Source: CADEEN01 sp963706685 (lineage in GTDB: Bacteria; Pseudomonadota; Gammaproteobacteria; Burkholderiales; Burkholderiaceae_C). Taken from it: a DNA stretch of 64,000 bases. The DNA is taken from contig CAVPMY010000004.1 of the NCBI GenBank assembly GCA_963706685.1, positions 310,001-374,000 on the forward strand, in the 5' to 3' direction. The notes beneath the pieces were generated by a model. That model saw nothing but the letters and a program-made list of their open reading frames with translations, made no database searches and was not told the origin of the DNA. Shown one piece after another: positions 11,059-21,868 of this stretch (the stretch's first letter is position 1; each line of letters opens with the position of its first letter). The position numbers and the translations under genes are program-made.

Positions 11059-12986
11059 CGCGCGCTGCTCCTTGCGGTGTTCCTTGTGTCGCGCCAGGCC
11101 TCGACCAGTTGGCCGAAGCGCGACGCCACGCGCTCGATCAGCGCTGCATCGTCGATCGTGCCGGCCAGCCAGTCGCGGCTGGCCTCGCCCCAGATGGTGC
11201 GCCCGACCATGAAGCCGCGCACGATCGGGTGCTTGGCCGCGGCAAAGCCTTCGAGCAGACGTTCCATCGGCTGGTTCAGGCCGAGCAAGACAACGCCACG
11301 GCAATACGGGTCACGCGTGGCGATCAGGTCAGCCAACGCGGCCCATGACGCGGATTGCATCGGCGCCAGTTTCCACCACTCGGGTTTGACGCCGAGGTTG
11401 TAGAAGCGCTTCGCCGATCGATACACGGTCTCATCGGTTGATTTCGGCGGAATGATCTCGAGCAGCAACTCATGTCCACTGGCGCGCGTGGCCTGCCAGA
11501 GTTCGAGCACACGCTCCTCCTGGGCCACGCGCAGCGTCGCCTCGTCGTCCGGGTGGTAGGCGACGAGGCACTTCACCACCTGCTCGCGCGGCCATTCGAT
11601 CAGCGTCGTGCCGATCGAGCGTGTGCCGTCGAAGGCCAGCGGCCGCGAACCGGGTTGTTCGACCGGCCGGCCGACCCACCAGCCGCGGCCGCTGGCGGCG
11701 CACAGCGCATCGGCGCCCCAGCGCGTGTCGATCAACACGCCGATGCTGCCCTGCAAGCCATGCTCGGCCTCGACCTGCTCGGCCGCCTTCAACAGCAGCG
11801 ACTTCAACAGCGGCAGCTTCGACAGCGGCGCCCCGGCCTCGCGCGCCATCGCCTCGAACTGCGAGCGGTGGTCGAAGGCCATGACGTTCAACACCGGCCA
11901 AGCCGGTCGCGCCGCGCTGACGCGGTGCAGGTGGGCCAGCAGCGGATCGGCATCGACCCGTGGCGAGCGCCGGCCGCTGAACCAGTGATCGAGTTCGGCA
12001 GGGGTCGGCATCGCCGGTGCGCAGGCGTGGCGCGAGACGACGATGGCGCCGCAGGCGTTGGCGATGCGCGCTGCGCCGTGGAAATCGAGGCCGTCGAGCA
12101 GGCCTTTCATCAATCCGGCGGCAAAGGCGTCACCGGCGCCGAGCACGTTGAAGACCTCGATGCGCTCGCCCACCGCCGTCGGCGCATCGTCGAGCCGCGA
12201 CGGCACCGCGCTATCGATGAGGCAGCAGCCCTTGGCGCCGAGCTTGACGACCATTGCCGCCGGCGTGACCTCGCGCACACGACGCAGGCTGGCCAGCAGA
12301 TCGCCGGCCACGCCGCCGGCAATCAGGAATTCTTCCTCGGTGCCGATCAGCAGATCGAACTGCGGCAAGATGGCTTGCAGCCGCTCGGTCACCGCCGCGT
12401 CGGCGACGAAACGGTTGGCGCCTTCGCCGCGCCGGGTCAGGCCCCACAGCACTGGCCGGTAGTCGATATCGAGCACGCGTGTCGTGCCGTGATGGGCCGC
12501 ATGGCCCAGCGCCGCCAGCGACGCGGCGCGCACCGTCGGCGTCGACAAATGCGTGCCGGTGATCAGCAGCGCGCGGCAGCCGGCGATGAACTGCTCGTCG
12601 ATGCGCGAAGCCTCGATCGCCATGTCGGCGCAGTTCTCGCGCACGAACAGCAGCGGGAAGGTGTCGCGGTCCTTGAGGCCGAGCAGCACCAGGCCGGTCA
12701 GCCGATCCGGATCGACTTGAATCTGCGACGTGTCGCAGCCTTCGCGCTGCAATGTCTCGACGAGAAAACGCCCCATCTGCTCGTCGCCGACACGCGAGAT
12801 CATCGCCGCGCGCAGCCCCAGCCGGGCCGCGCCGAAGGCGATGTTGGCCGAACTGCCGCCGAGGTATTTGGCAAAGCTCGACACGTCTTCCAGGCGCGCG
12901 CCGACCTGCTGCGCGTACAGGTCCACCGCCAGGCGGCCGAGGCAGGCCAGGTCGAAGCGGCGACCGGCGGCAAAACGTAGGGACAT
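11055..12986 (-). CDS. iolC: 5-dehydro-2-deoxygluconokinase fused to a DUF2090 aldolase-like domain (IolC type)
   Basis: A 643-residue two-domain protein. Residues 1 to about 325 are a PfkB sugar kinase: GRLAVDLYAQQVG, YLGGSSANIAFGAARLGL and the anion-hole/base motif NVLGAGDAFAAGLMKG near residue 280. Residues from about 345 to the end are a DUF2090 domain (LNVMAFDHRSQFEAMAR, LLEIIPPKSTDETVYRSAKR, KPEWWKLAP, RGVVLLGLNQPMERLLEGF), annotated in proteobacteria as a 5-dehydro-2-deoxyphosphogluconate aldolase. The fusion would therefore phosphorylate and then cleave the substrate. First gene of the minus-strand iol operon; divergent from iolG across 69 bp. Confidence 0.92.
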   Translation of the reverse strand: MSLRFAAGRRFDLACLGRLAVDLYAQQVGARLEDVSSFAKYLGGSSANIAFGAARLGLRAAMISRVGDEQMGRFLVETLQREGCDTSQIQVDPDRLTGLVLLGLKDRDTFPLLFVRENCADMAIEASRIDEQFIAGCRALLITGTHLSTPTVRAASLAALGHAAHHGTTRVLDIDYRPVLWGLTRRGEGANRFVADAAVTERLQAILPQFDLLIGTEEEFLIAGGVAGDLLASLRRVREVTPAAMVVKLGAKGCCLIDSAVPSRLDDAPTAVGERIEVFNVLGAGDAFAAGLMKGLLDGLDFHGAARIANACGAIVVSRHACAPAMPTPAELDHWFSGRRSPRVDADPLLAHLHRVSAARPAWPVLNVMAFDHRSQFEAMAREAGAPLSKLPLLKSLLLKAAEQVEAEHGLQGSIGVLIDTRWGADALCAASGRGWWVGRPVEQPGSRPLAFDGTRSIGTTLIEWPREQVVKCLVAYHPDDEATLRVAQEERVLELWQATRASGHELLLEIIPPKSTDETVYRSAKRFYNLGVKPEWWKLAPMQSASWAALADLIATRDPYCRGVVLLGLNQPMERLLEGFAAAKHPIVRGFMVGRTIWGEASRDWLAGTIDDAALIERVASRFGQLVEAWRDTRNTARSSAR

Positions 12987-13055
12987 GCAGCGATTGTGGT
13001 CGCGGTCGCAGACAGTGCAACATGCGCACGATCCCGATGCAAGGAGCCTCCCACC

Positions 13056-14054
13056 ATGAGCCACAACGTTGCCGTCTTCGGCGTCGGCCGTATCGGCCGC
13101 ATCCATGCCACCAACCTCGTCGCGCTCGAAGGCGTGACACTGAAGTTCGTCTGCGACCCGATCGCCGAGAGCGCGGCGGTCCTGGCGCAGCAGCTCGGCG
13201 CAACGGTCTCCACGCCCGAAGCGGTGCTGGCCGACAAGACGATCGACAGCGTCGTCATCGCCTCGCCGACCGACACCCACAGCGAGCTGATCCACCGCGC
13301 CGCTGCGGCGGGCAAGCACATCTTCTGCGAGAAGCCGGTCGACCTGTCGGTGCCGCGCGCCATCGAGTGCGCCGCTGCCGTCAAGGCCGCAGGCGTGGCC
13401 TGCATGATCGGTTTCCAGCGCCGCTTCGACCCGACGTTTGCCGAAGCCCAGGCGCGGCTGGCGCGCGGCGACATCGGTGCGCCGGAGATGCTCGTCGTCA
13501 CCAGCCGCGACCCCGGCGCGCCGCCGGTGCCCTACCTGAGAGGCTCGGGTGGCATCTTCCGCGACATGCTGATCCACGACTTCGATGTCTTTCGCTGGGT
13601 GCTGTGCCACGATGGCGACGAAGCGGCCACGCTCTACGCCACCGGCTCGGTGCTGACCGATCCGGACATCGCCGACGTGCCCGACATCGATTCGAGCCTG
13701 GTCACGATCCGCACCCGCAAAGGCCGCCTGGCGCAGATCAACACCAGCCGCCGCGCCGCCTACGGCTACGACCAGCGCTTCGAGGTGCTGGGCAGCCAGG
13801 GCATGCTGCAATGCGGCAACCTGCGGCCGACGGAGGTCGTGCAGTCCGATGCCTACAGCGTGCGCAGCGACAAGCCGGAACATTTTTTCCTGCAACGCTA
13901 CCGAGAGGCCTATCGCCTGGAGCTGGCGCACTTCTTCGACGGCCTGCACACGGGCGCGCCGTTTCGCACGACGATCGACGACGGTGTGGCGGCGCAAAAA
14001 CTCGCCGATGCCGCCGCACAATCACTGGCCAGCGCAAAGGTGGTCATGCTGTGA
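13056..14054 (+). CDS. iolG: Inositol 2-dehydrogenase IolG
   Basis: NAD-dependent Gfo/Idh/MocA-family dehydrogenase, first step of myo-inositol oxidation. Of 332 residues, the Rossmann fold begins FGVGRIGRIHATN; the signature EKPVDLSVPRAIE is near residue 93 and GGIFRDMLIHDFDVFRW provides the catalytic Asp/His region near 165-180. The start ATG 13056 was chosen because AAGGAG lies at 13041-13046, although the frame is open from 12996. It is divergent from iolC and overlaps the next gene at GTGA. Confidence 0.92.
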   Translation: MSHNVAVFGVGRIGRIHATNLVALEGVTLKFVCDPIAESAAVLAQQLGATVSTPEAVLADKTIDSVVIASPTDTHSELIHRAAAAGKHIFCEKPVDLSVPRAIECAAAVKAAGVACMIGFQRRFDPTFAEAQARLARGDIGAPEMLVVTSRDPGAPPVPYLRGSGGIFRDMLIHDFDVFRWVLCHDGDEAATLYATGSVLTDPDIADVPDIDSSLVTIRTRKGRLAQINTSRRAAYGYDQRFEVLGSQGMLQCGNLRPTEVVQSDAYSVRSDKPEHFFLQRYREAYRLELAHFFDGLHTGAPFRTTIDDGVAAQKLADAAAQSLASAKVVML

Positions 14055-15070
14055 ACACGCCATTGAGAATCGGCATCGCCGGCCTCGGCCGCATGGGCCA
14101 GCGCCACGCCCGCGTGATCGCGCTCGGCACGCCGGGCGCCAGCCTGGTCGCTGCGTGCAGCCCCGTGGCCGACGAACGCGACTGGGCGCGGCGCGAGCTC
14201 GGCCTGACGGCGCTGTACGACGACTTCGGCGCGCTGCTGCGCGACCCGAACCTCGATGCGGTGGCCATCGTCACGCCGACCACGCTGCATGCCGAGCAGA
14301 CCATCGCCGCGCTCGAGGCCGGCAAGCATGTCTTTCTCGAAAAGCCGCTGGCGCTGGACGTGGCCACCTGCGAGCGCGTCGCCGCGGTGGCGCAGGCCCA
14401 CGCCGGGCAGGTGGCGATGGTCGGCTTCGTGCGCCGCTTCGACGCCAGCTACCAGCAGGCCAAGGCCGAGATCGACGCCGGCGCCATCGGCCGGCCCTTC
14501 CTCGTGCGCTCGCAGACCGGCGACATGAACGACCCGCAGGGCTTCTTCGTGCGCTTCGCACCGACCTCGGGCGGCATCTTCCTCGACTGCTCGGTGCACG
14601 ACATCGACGTCGCGCGCTGGATGCTCGGCAACCCGAAGGCCACGCGTGTCTTCGCCAGCGGCACGATCGCGCTGCACCCCGGCCTGGCCGACTGCGGCGA
14701 TGTCGACAACGGCATGGCGATCGTCGAGTTCGAGGGCGGCGCGCGAGCCATGCTCTACGCCACGCGCACGCTGCCGCACGGCCACGAGAGCACGTCCGAG
14801 GTCATCGGCACCACCGGTACGCTGCAGATCGGCTTCGGCGCGCACCGCGACCGGCTGCAACTGCGCGACGCGCACGGCGTGCGGCATCGCGCGGTGGCCG
14901 ACTTCTACGAGCGCCTGCACGAAGCCTTCGACCGCGAGATCGCCGATTTCGTGGCGGTCTGCCGCGGCCAGAAGGCGCTGACGGTGACGCTGGCCGACGC
15001 CACCGAAGCCACGCGCATCGCGGTGGCGATGACCAAGTCGTTGCAGAGCGGGCGGGTGGAAACGGTGTGA
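14051..15070 (+). CDS. Gfo/Idh/MocA-family dehydrogenase (probable second inositol dehydrogenase)
   Basis: A 339-residue NAD(P)-dependent oxidoreductase paralogous to iolG. GIAGLGRMGQRHARVIALG is the dinucleotide site; EKPLALDVATCERV and GGIFLDCSVHDIDVARWMLG carry the catalytic Lys and Asp/His. The GTG start at 14051 overlaps the iolG stop (GTGA), so the two are made together. By context it probably acts on another inositol stereoisomer (such as scyllo-inositol) or on a related polyol; the sequence alone does not fix the substrate. Confidence 0.87.
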   Translation: MNTPLRIGIAGLGRMGQRHARVIALGTPGASLVAACSPVADERDWARRELGLTALYDDFGALLRDPNLDAVAIVTPTTLHAEQTIAALEAGKHVFLEKPLALDVATCERVAAVAQAHAGQVAMVGFVRRFDASYQQAKAEIDAGAIGRPFLVRSQTGDMNDPQGFFVRFAPTSGGIFLDCSVHDIDVARWMLGNPKATRVFASGTIALHPGLADCGDVDNGMAIVEFEGGARAMLYATRTLPHGHESTSEVIGTTGTLQIGFGAHRDRLQLRDAHGVRHRAVADFYERLHEAFDREIADFVAVCRGQKALTVTLADATEATRIAVAMTKSLQSGRVETV

Positions 15071-15203
15071 CGCGCGAATCCACGCCGCGCAACGCGACTG
15101 TTCGCGGGGCGTCATCGACACGACGGCGGCTGACCGGCGATCGCTGGCTCGGGTTGACCCCGATCTTTCGCGCCGCCATGCGCCCTAGCATGGTCCCGCC
15201 CCC

Positions 15204-16001
15204 ATGACCGAAGCCGCCCGCCTCGAATTCTGCCGCCCCCTCGCTGCCAACGCCGGCCGCCTGGCGCATGGCGCGTTCGGCCGCTCGGCGATGCTGCCGG
15301 CCAAGGGCCGGCACGACGAAGTGACGGCGATGGACCGCGAGGTCGAACGCTTCATCCGCGAGGCCATCACGCGCGCCTTCCCGGGCGACGCCGTGCTTGG
15401 CGAAGAAGATGGCGCGAGCGCCGATCTGGCCAGCGCCGAGTTTGTCTGGATCATCGATCCGATCGACGGCACCGCGAACTACGCGCGCGGCATCGCGCAC
15501 TACTGCGTCTCGATCGGCGTGCTGCATCGCGGCGTGCCCGTCATCGGCGCGCTGCACGACCCGAGCCACGACCGCCTGTACTGGGCGGCGCGCGGCGAAG
15601 GCGCCTGGCTCGACGAAAACGCGGCCACACGTCGCCTGGCCGTGAGCCCGATCGCCGCGCTCGACGGCGCGACCGTCGAATGCGGCTGGTCGCTGCGCCG
15701 GCCGCAGGCCGACTACCTGGCGCTGGTCGAGCACATGCTGAGCGCCGGCTGCGCGATCCGCCGCGCCGGCTCGGGCGCCTTGGGCCTGGCCGACGTGGCG
15801 GCCGGCCGCACCGAGGGCTATGCCGAGCTGCACATCAACAGCTGGGACTGCGCCGCCGGCCTGTTGCTCGTTGCCGAGGCCGGCGGGCGCGTCAACGATT
15901 TTTTTGCCGGTGACGGACTGCTGGCCGGCAACCCGATCCTGGCCACCAACGCCGCATTGGCCGAGCCGCTGGCAGCAGCGGCCGGCATCGCCCTGCTTTG
16001 A
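15204..16001 (+). CDS. Inositol-monophosphatase-family phosphatase
   Basis: A 265-residue Mg-dependent phosphatase with all family motifs: GEEDG (about residue 65), IIDPIDGTANYARG (about 83) and HINSWDCAAGLLLVAEAGG (about 210). It hydrolyses a phosphate ester on an inositol, a sugar or a histidinol-like substrate. It lies between the inositol dehydrogenases and a three-gene AfuABC-like importer, 23 bp before the binding-protein gene, which favours a role in dephosphorylating the imported substrate. SuhB- or HisN-like housekeeping roles are less likely in this setting. Confidence 0.88.
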   Translation: MTEAARLEFCRPLAANAGRLAHGAFGRSAMLPAKGRHDEVTAMDREVERFIREAITRAFPGDAVLGEEDGASADLASAEFVWIIDPIDGTANYARGIAHYCVSIGVLHRGVPVIGALHDPSHDRLYWAARGEGAWLDENAATRRLAVSPIAALDGATVECGWSLRRPQADYLALVEHMLSAGCAIRRAGSGALGLADVAAGRTEGYAELHINSWDCAAGLLLVAEAGGRVNDFFAGDGLLAGNPILATNAALAEPLAAAAGIALL

Positions 16002-16024
16002 TTCACACCACAGGAGACAAGACG

Positions 16025-17062
16025 ATGAAGATCGACATCCGACACACCGTGCGCGGTGCCTTGATGGCCGTCGCCCTCGCTGCTGCCGGCGCGCCGGCGT
16101 TCGCACAAGGCGAAATGGTGCTGTACTGCAGCGTGCAGGAAGAGTGGTGCCGGCCGATGATGGCCGCGTTCGAAAAAGCCACCGGCATCAAGGTGCTGAT
16201 GACGCGCAAGAGTTCGGGCGAGTTCTATGCGCAGATCAAGGCCGAGTCTGCCAATCCCAGGGGCGACGTGTGGTGGGGCGGCACCGGGGACCCGCACCTG
16301 CAGGCCGCCGAAGAAGCGCTGACCGACCCGTACGTCTCGCCGCAGCTCGACAACCTGCAGGACTGGGCGGTGCGCCAGGCCAAGGCGTCCAAGTTCCGCA
16401 CCGTCGGCATCTATGCCGGCGCGCTCGGCTACAGCTTCAACACCCAGGAGCTGGCCAAGCGCAAGTTGCCCGAGCCCAAGTGCTGGGCCGACCTGGCCAA
16501 GCCGGCCTACAAGGACGACGTGCAGGTGGCCAACCCGAATTCGTCGGGCACCTCGTACACGATGCTGGCCACGCTGGTGCAGCTGATGGGCGAGGACAAG
16601 GCCTTCACTTTCATGAAGGCGATGCACAAGAACGTCAACCAGTACACCAAGAGCGGTGCCGCGCCGGCGCGCGCCGCGGCCACCGGCGAGAGCCTGATCG
16701 GCATCACCTTCCAGCACGACGCGGTGACGCAGGCCGTCAGCGGTGCGCCGGTGAAGATCGTCTCGCCGTGCGAGGGCACGGGCTACGAAATCGGCTCGAT
16801 GAGCATCATCAAGGGCGCGAAGAACCTGGCCAATGCGCGCAAGTGGTACGACTGGGCGCTGACGCCCGAGGCCCAGGCCATCGGCGGCGGCGCCAAGAGC
16901 TTCCAAGTGCCGTCGAACAAGAAGGCGCCGGTGCCGGCGCAGGCGCCGAAGCTGTCGCAGATCAAGCTGATCGACTACGACTTCGCCAAGTACGGCTCGT
17001 CGGCCGAGCGCACGCGCCTGTTGAAGAAGTGGGACGACGAGGTTTCCAAACTTCCGAAGTGA
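16025..17062 (+). CDS. AfuA/FbpA-like ABC transporter substrate-binding protein
   Basis: A 345-residue periplasmic binding protein. The signal peptide is MKIDIRHTVRGALMAVALAA with cleavage near AFAQ. Mature sequence: MVLYCSVQEEWCRPMMAAFE, MTRKSSGEFYAQIKAE, GDVWWGGTGDPHLQAAEE. I do not see the Tyr-Tyr pair that Fe(III)-binding FbpA proteins use in the second lobe. AfuA of Actinobacillus, in the same family, binds sugar phosphates. With the phosphatase upstream and inositol genes around, a phosphorylated inositol or sugar is the most sensible ligand (inference). Start ATG 16025 follows AGGAG at 16012-16016. Confidence 0.82.
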   Translation: MKIDIRHTVRGALMAVALAAAGAPAFAQGEMVLYCSVQEEWCRPMMAAFEKATGIKVLMTRKSSGEFYAQIKAESANPRGDVWWGGTGDPHLQAAEEALTDPYVSPQLDNLQDWAVRQAKASKFRTVGIYAGALGYSFNTQELAKRKLPEPKCWADLAKPAYKDDVQVANPNSSGTSYTMLATLVQLMGEDKAFTFMKAMHKNVNQYTKSGAAPARAAATGESLIGITFQHDAVTQAVSGAPVKIVSPCEGTGYEIGSMSIIKGAKNLANARKWYDWALTPEAQAIGGGAKSFQVPSNKKAPVPAQAPKLSQIKLIDYDFAKYGSSAERTRLLKKWDDEVSKLPK

Positions 17063-17183
17063 GACCCCCCCCGGAGCGGCTGACGCCGCACCCCCCCAGG
17101 GGGGCGACGCCAGTGGACCGGCAAAGCCGGATCCACGGCGCCCGCTGGACGATGCGCTCGCTTCGCGTGGCGCGGCCCGCTGC
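17063..17183 (+). repeat. Intergenic GC-rich repeat-like element between binding-protein and permease genes
   Basis: The 121-bp gap holds a C-run, the complementary pair CCCCCCC / GGGGGG around 17091-17103, and an inverted pair CCGGCAAAGCCGG at 17117-17129. This text resembles short GC-rich intergenic repeats common in Rubrivivax and Leptothrix relatives. It could also act as a stem-loop that separates binding-protein from permease expression. Copy number cannot be judged from this window. Confidence 0.45.
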
Positions 17184-19129
17184 GTGACGCACGCCGTTGC
17201 GGCGGCCGTGGGCAGCCACCGCGCCGGCGCGGCGCCCTACGCGATGCTGGCTGCGGCCTGCGCGGCGGCATTGCTGTGGCTGCTCGGCAGCGGCTTTGCC
17301 GCCGGCGTCGGCGGCACGGCGTTCGGGCCTTGGCATTACGTGGCCTTGCTGGCGTTGACGCTGCTGTTCGCGCGCTCGCTGGCGCGCTGCGGCGCCTTCG
17401 TCGGCGACGTCACGGTGTCGTCGATCGTCGTCACCGTGGCCGCGCTGCTCGGTCTGTTCATCTTCTTTCCGGTCGGCAAGTCGCTGCTGGCGGCGGTGCA
17501 GGACAACGAGGGCCGCTTCGCGGCCGGCGTGGCGGTCGAGCGCCTGCTGGCGCCCGACATCTGGAGCCTGGCCTGCCTGCACAGCGCAACGCACTGCGGC
17601 GTGGCGGTGAACTCAGTGATCCTGGCCACCATCGTCGGCTTCGGCACCACGGCCATCGGCGCGCTGATGGCGCTGGCTGCGCAGCGCGGCGGCCAGCGCT
17701 TCGCCGGCGTCTACCGCGTCATGGCCGTGCTGCCGATCGTCACGCCGCCGTTCGTCATCGCGCTGGCGCTGGTGGTGCTGTTCGGCCGCACCGGCCTCGT
17801 CACGACCTGGCTCAACAGCGCCTTCGACCTGCCGCGCTCGCGCTGGATCTACGGCCTGCCCGGCGTCACGCTGGCGCAGTTGCTGAGCTTCACGCCGATC
17901 GCCTTCATGATCCTGCACGGCGCGCTGGCGGCCGTCAGCCCGTCGCTCGAAGAAGCCGCGCAGACGCTGCGGGCCTCGCGGGCGCGGGTGTTCCGCACGG
18001 TGACCTGGCCACTGTTGCGGCCGGCGCTGGCCAACAGCTTCTTGCTCGGTTTTGTCGAGAGCCTGGCCGACTTCGGCAACCCGGTGGTGCTGGCCGGCAA
18101 CTACGAGGTGCTGTCGACCAAGATCTTCTTCGCGGTGGCCGGCGCGCAGCACGAGCCCGGCCGCGCCGCGGCGCTGGCCACGGTGCTGCTGATGTTCACG
18201 CTGATCGCCTTCTGGCTGCAGCAGCGCTGGCTCGGCAAGGCGAGTTATGTCAGCGTCAGCGGCAAGGGCGACGCCGGCCTGCCGGCGCAACTGCCGACGG
18301 CACTGCGACGCGGCTGCGTCGGCTTGGCGATGGCGTGGATCGTCTTCACGCTGGCCTGTTATGCGGTGATCGCGGTCGGCGGCTTCGTCAAGGACATCGG
18401 CCGCGGCGACATGACGCTGGTCATCGCGCATTTCCGCGACGCCTTTGCCGTCGGCTGGCAGCGCGGCGCGCCGGCCTTCATCGGCTCGGCCTGGGACAGC
18501 TTCTTCACCACCATCAAAGTCGCCGCGATCGCGGCGCCGCTGACCGCCATCATCGGCCTGCTCTCGGCCTACGTGATCACGCGCCAGCAGTTCACCGGCC
18601 GCCGCGCCTTCGAGTTCCTGACCATGGTGTCGTTCGCCGTGCCGGGCACGGTGATCGGCGTGGCCTACATCGTCGCCTTCAACGTGCCGCCGCTCGAGCT
18701 GACCGGCGGCCTGGCGATCCTGGTGCTCTGCTTCGTCTTCCGCAACATGCCGGTCGGCGTGCGCGCCGGCATCGCGGCACTGGCGCAGATCGACAGGAGC
18801 CTCGACGAAGCCTCGTCGACGCTGCGCGCGTCGACCTGGCGCACGCTGACGCAGGTCGTGCTGCCGCTGTTGAAGCCCGCCATCGTCGCCACGCTGATCT
18901 TCTCGTTCACGCACGCGATGACGGCGGTCAGCGCGGTCATCTTCCTGGCCACCGCCAAGTACAACCTGGCCACGGTCTACATCATCGGCCGCGTCGAGGC
19001 CGGCGAGTACCCGCTGGCCATCGCCTACTCCACCGTGCTGATCGTCTTCATGCTGACGGTGCTGCTGCTGGTGCAGCGCTTCACCGGCAGCGTCAAGATC
19101 GGCCGCCGCCCGCTCGTTGCCGGACAGTC

Positions 19130-19133
<4 letters not shown>
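17184..19133 (+). CDS. ABC transporter permease, duplicated (FbpB/AfuB type)
   Basis: A 649-residue inner-membrane protein with about 12 predicted membrane segments arranged as two homologous halves. Each half has an ABC permease EAA-like loop: SPSLEEAAQTLRASRARVF in the first and QIDRSLDEASSTLRASTWRT in the second. Fused double permeases are usual in the iron/sugar-phosphate class, so one polypeptide forms the whole channel. The stop overlaps the ATPase start in ATGA. Confidence 0.88.
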
Positions 19134-20206
<1,073 letters not shown>

Positions 20207-20359
20207 GGGTGTTCGAGCGTCGGCAGTGGCGACGTAGGGAGCGGTGAGCCCCGCTATTGCGCGCTCGGCAAGTTCTCTACAAAACGTTATGCCACTCTAT
20301 CTAAGATTTGATATACATCGCTATACTTCAGTAGCTTTATCTACCTTTGGAGTGTCGCC

Positions 20360-21544
20360 GTGGATCCAGTACGGAACCCCTTTGCCCCAGGCGCTGGCAG
20401 TCGACCACCAGAACTCGCTGGCCGCGAGTCGATTCTTGAGGACGCACAGGTTGCTGTGCAGCGGGCATTGATAGGCAAGCCAAGCCGATCGCAGATGCTG
20501 CTCGGCTTACGGGGAGTAGGCAAGACCGTACTTCTGAGCAAGATCGAAGAGATGGCGGACGAAGCGGGGCATGTGACTTCATTCATTGAGGCGCCAGAAG
20601 GCAGGCCGTTGGGTGAACTGCTGCTTCCAAAGCTCCACCAAATTCTGCGAAAACTTTCAGTGTCTGAGCAAGCGAAGGCAAAAGCGCACAAGGCACTTCG
20701 GGCGCTGCGCTCTTTCGCGTCTGTCTTCAAACTGTCCTACGGCGAAGCCACTATTTCGGTTGAACCCGAAGTCGGTGTTGCCGACAGTGGGGAACTAGAA
20801 AACGACCTGCCGGAGCTATTTGTTCGCGTTGGCGAGGCAGCCAAAGCCGCAGGCAAAGCCTGGACGCTATTAATTGATGAGGTCCAGTATCTGCGTTCAA
20901 AGGACTTGGCCGCCCTGATCGTGGCCATGCACAAAATCAGTCAAAAGAAACTACCCGTACTGTTCTTCGGGGCGGGCTTGCCGCAAGTCGCGGCGCTATC
21001 GGGTGATGCCAAATCGTATGCCGAGCGACTCTTCCACTACCCCGCCGTGGGCCCATTGCTCGCTGACGACGCGAAGACCGCCATCCGACAGCCAGTCGAA
21101 GATGAGGGCGAGCGCATAACTGAAGACGCCTTGAACGAGATCATGCTCAAGACCCAGGGCTATCCGTACTTCCTTCAAGAATGGGGCTACCAATGTTGGA
21201 ATCTTGCGCAAGGCACGCAGATTGAAGTTTCTGATGCAGCGCAAGCCGCCGGGGAGGCGACCAAGCGTCTAGACGACGGTTTCTTCAAGGTTCGATTTGA
21301 TCGGCTCACCCCGAAAGAGCGCGAGTATGTAAAAGCAATGGCCAAACTAGGATCCGGTCCCTATCGGTCATCCGACATCGCCGCGGCGTTGGGTGAAACC
21401 CATCAAAGTTTGGGTCCGCGCCGGTCCCAGATTATTGCCAAAGGCATGATCTACAGCCCATCGCATGGCGACATCGCCTTTACGGTGCCAATGTTCAACG
21501 ACTATTTGATTCGCAGCTTCGTGAGCAAGTCCGACAGGAAGTAG
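20360..21544 (+). CDS. Orphan AAA ATPase with C-terminal winged-helix-like region
   Basis: A 394-residue P-loop ATPase of the AAA_16/Orc1-Cdc6-like type. Walker A LLGLRGVGKTVLL is near residue 50, Walker B WTLLIDEVQYL near 175 and a sensor-like LPVLFFGAGLPQV follows. The C-terminus (about 315-390, LTPKEREYVKAMAKLGSG then DIAAALGETHQSLGPRRS) looks like a winged helix. Start is GTG 20360. GC is lower than in its neighbours, and the 20265-20350 leader is AT-rich with a TATACT at 20322-20327. No partner gene is adjacent. It looks horizontally acquired; function is unknown. Confidence 0.75.
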   Translation: MDPVRNPFAPGAGSRPPELAGRESILEDAQVAVQRALIGKPSRSQMLLGLRGVGKTVLLSKIEEMADEAGHVTSFIEAPEGRPLGELLLPKLHQILRKLSVSEQAKAKAHKALRALRSFASVFKLSYGEATISVEPEVGVADSGELENDLPELFVRVGEAAKAAGKAWTLLIDEVQYLRSKDLAALIVAMHKISQKKLPVLFFGAGLPQVAALSGDAKSYAERLFHYPAVGPLLADDAKTAIRQPVEDEGERITEDALNEIMLKTQGYPYFLQEWGYQCWNLAQGTQIEVSDAAQAAGEATKRLDDGFFKVRFDRLTPKEREYVKAMAKLGSGPYRSSDIAAALGETHQSLGPRRSQIIAKGMIYSPSHGDIAFTVPMFNDYLIRSFVSKSDRK

Positions 21545-21868
21545 TCAGGGCCTTGCAAAAGGAGTCCTTCGCGCGAGCCTGCTCCTGGCCCTCCATCGTC
21601 GCACCACTCGCGCGCCTGATGTTCACTGCGCATATCGTGAGCGCTCTGCGCTCTACGTCGACCGTCCCCAATGTGGCACTGCCACGGCTCGCTCGCAGAA
21701 CAACCACTGCCTTGTGGCCAACCTGCGTGACCGGTCCAGCGATGAAGGCGGAGAAGTGCCCCGACGTTGGCGCGCAGCGTTTGACACTGCCGCGCCCCTA
21801 CTGCCACGCCGTTGTCAGCAGCCACAGCGCAGCATGACCGTCCCTTCACTTGCACAGGACAGTCCGCC
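21545..21868. other. 324-bp gap with no recognisable gene
   Basis: Open frames exist on both strands but none has a plausible start, composition or recognisable motif. It may be the tail of the acquired segment that carries the orphan ATPase. Confidence 0.4.

Noticed and set aside
9217..11403. 728-codon open frame on the plus strand
   Set aside because: Antisense to iolD, which has all ThDP-enzyme motifs; a shadow frame.
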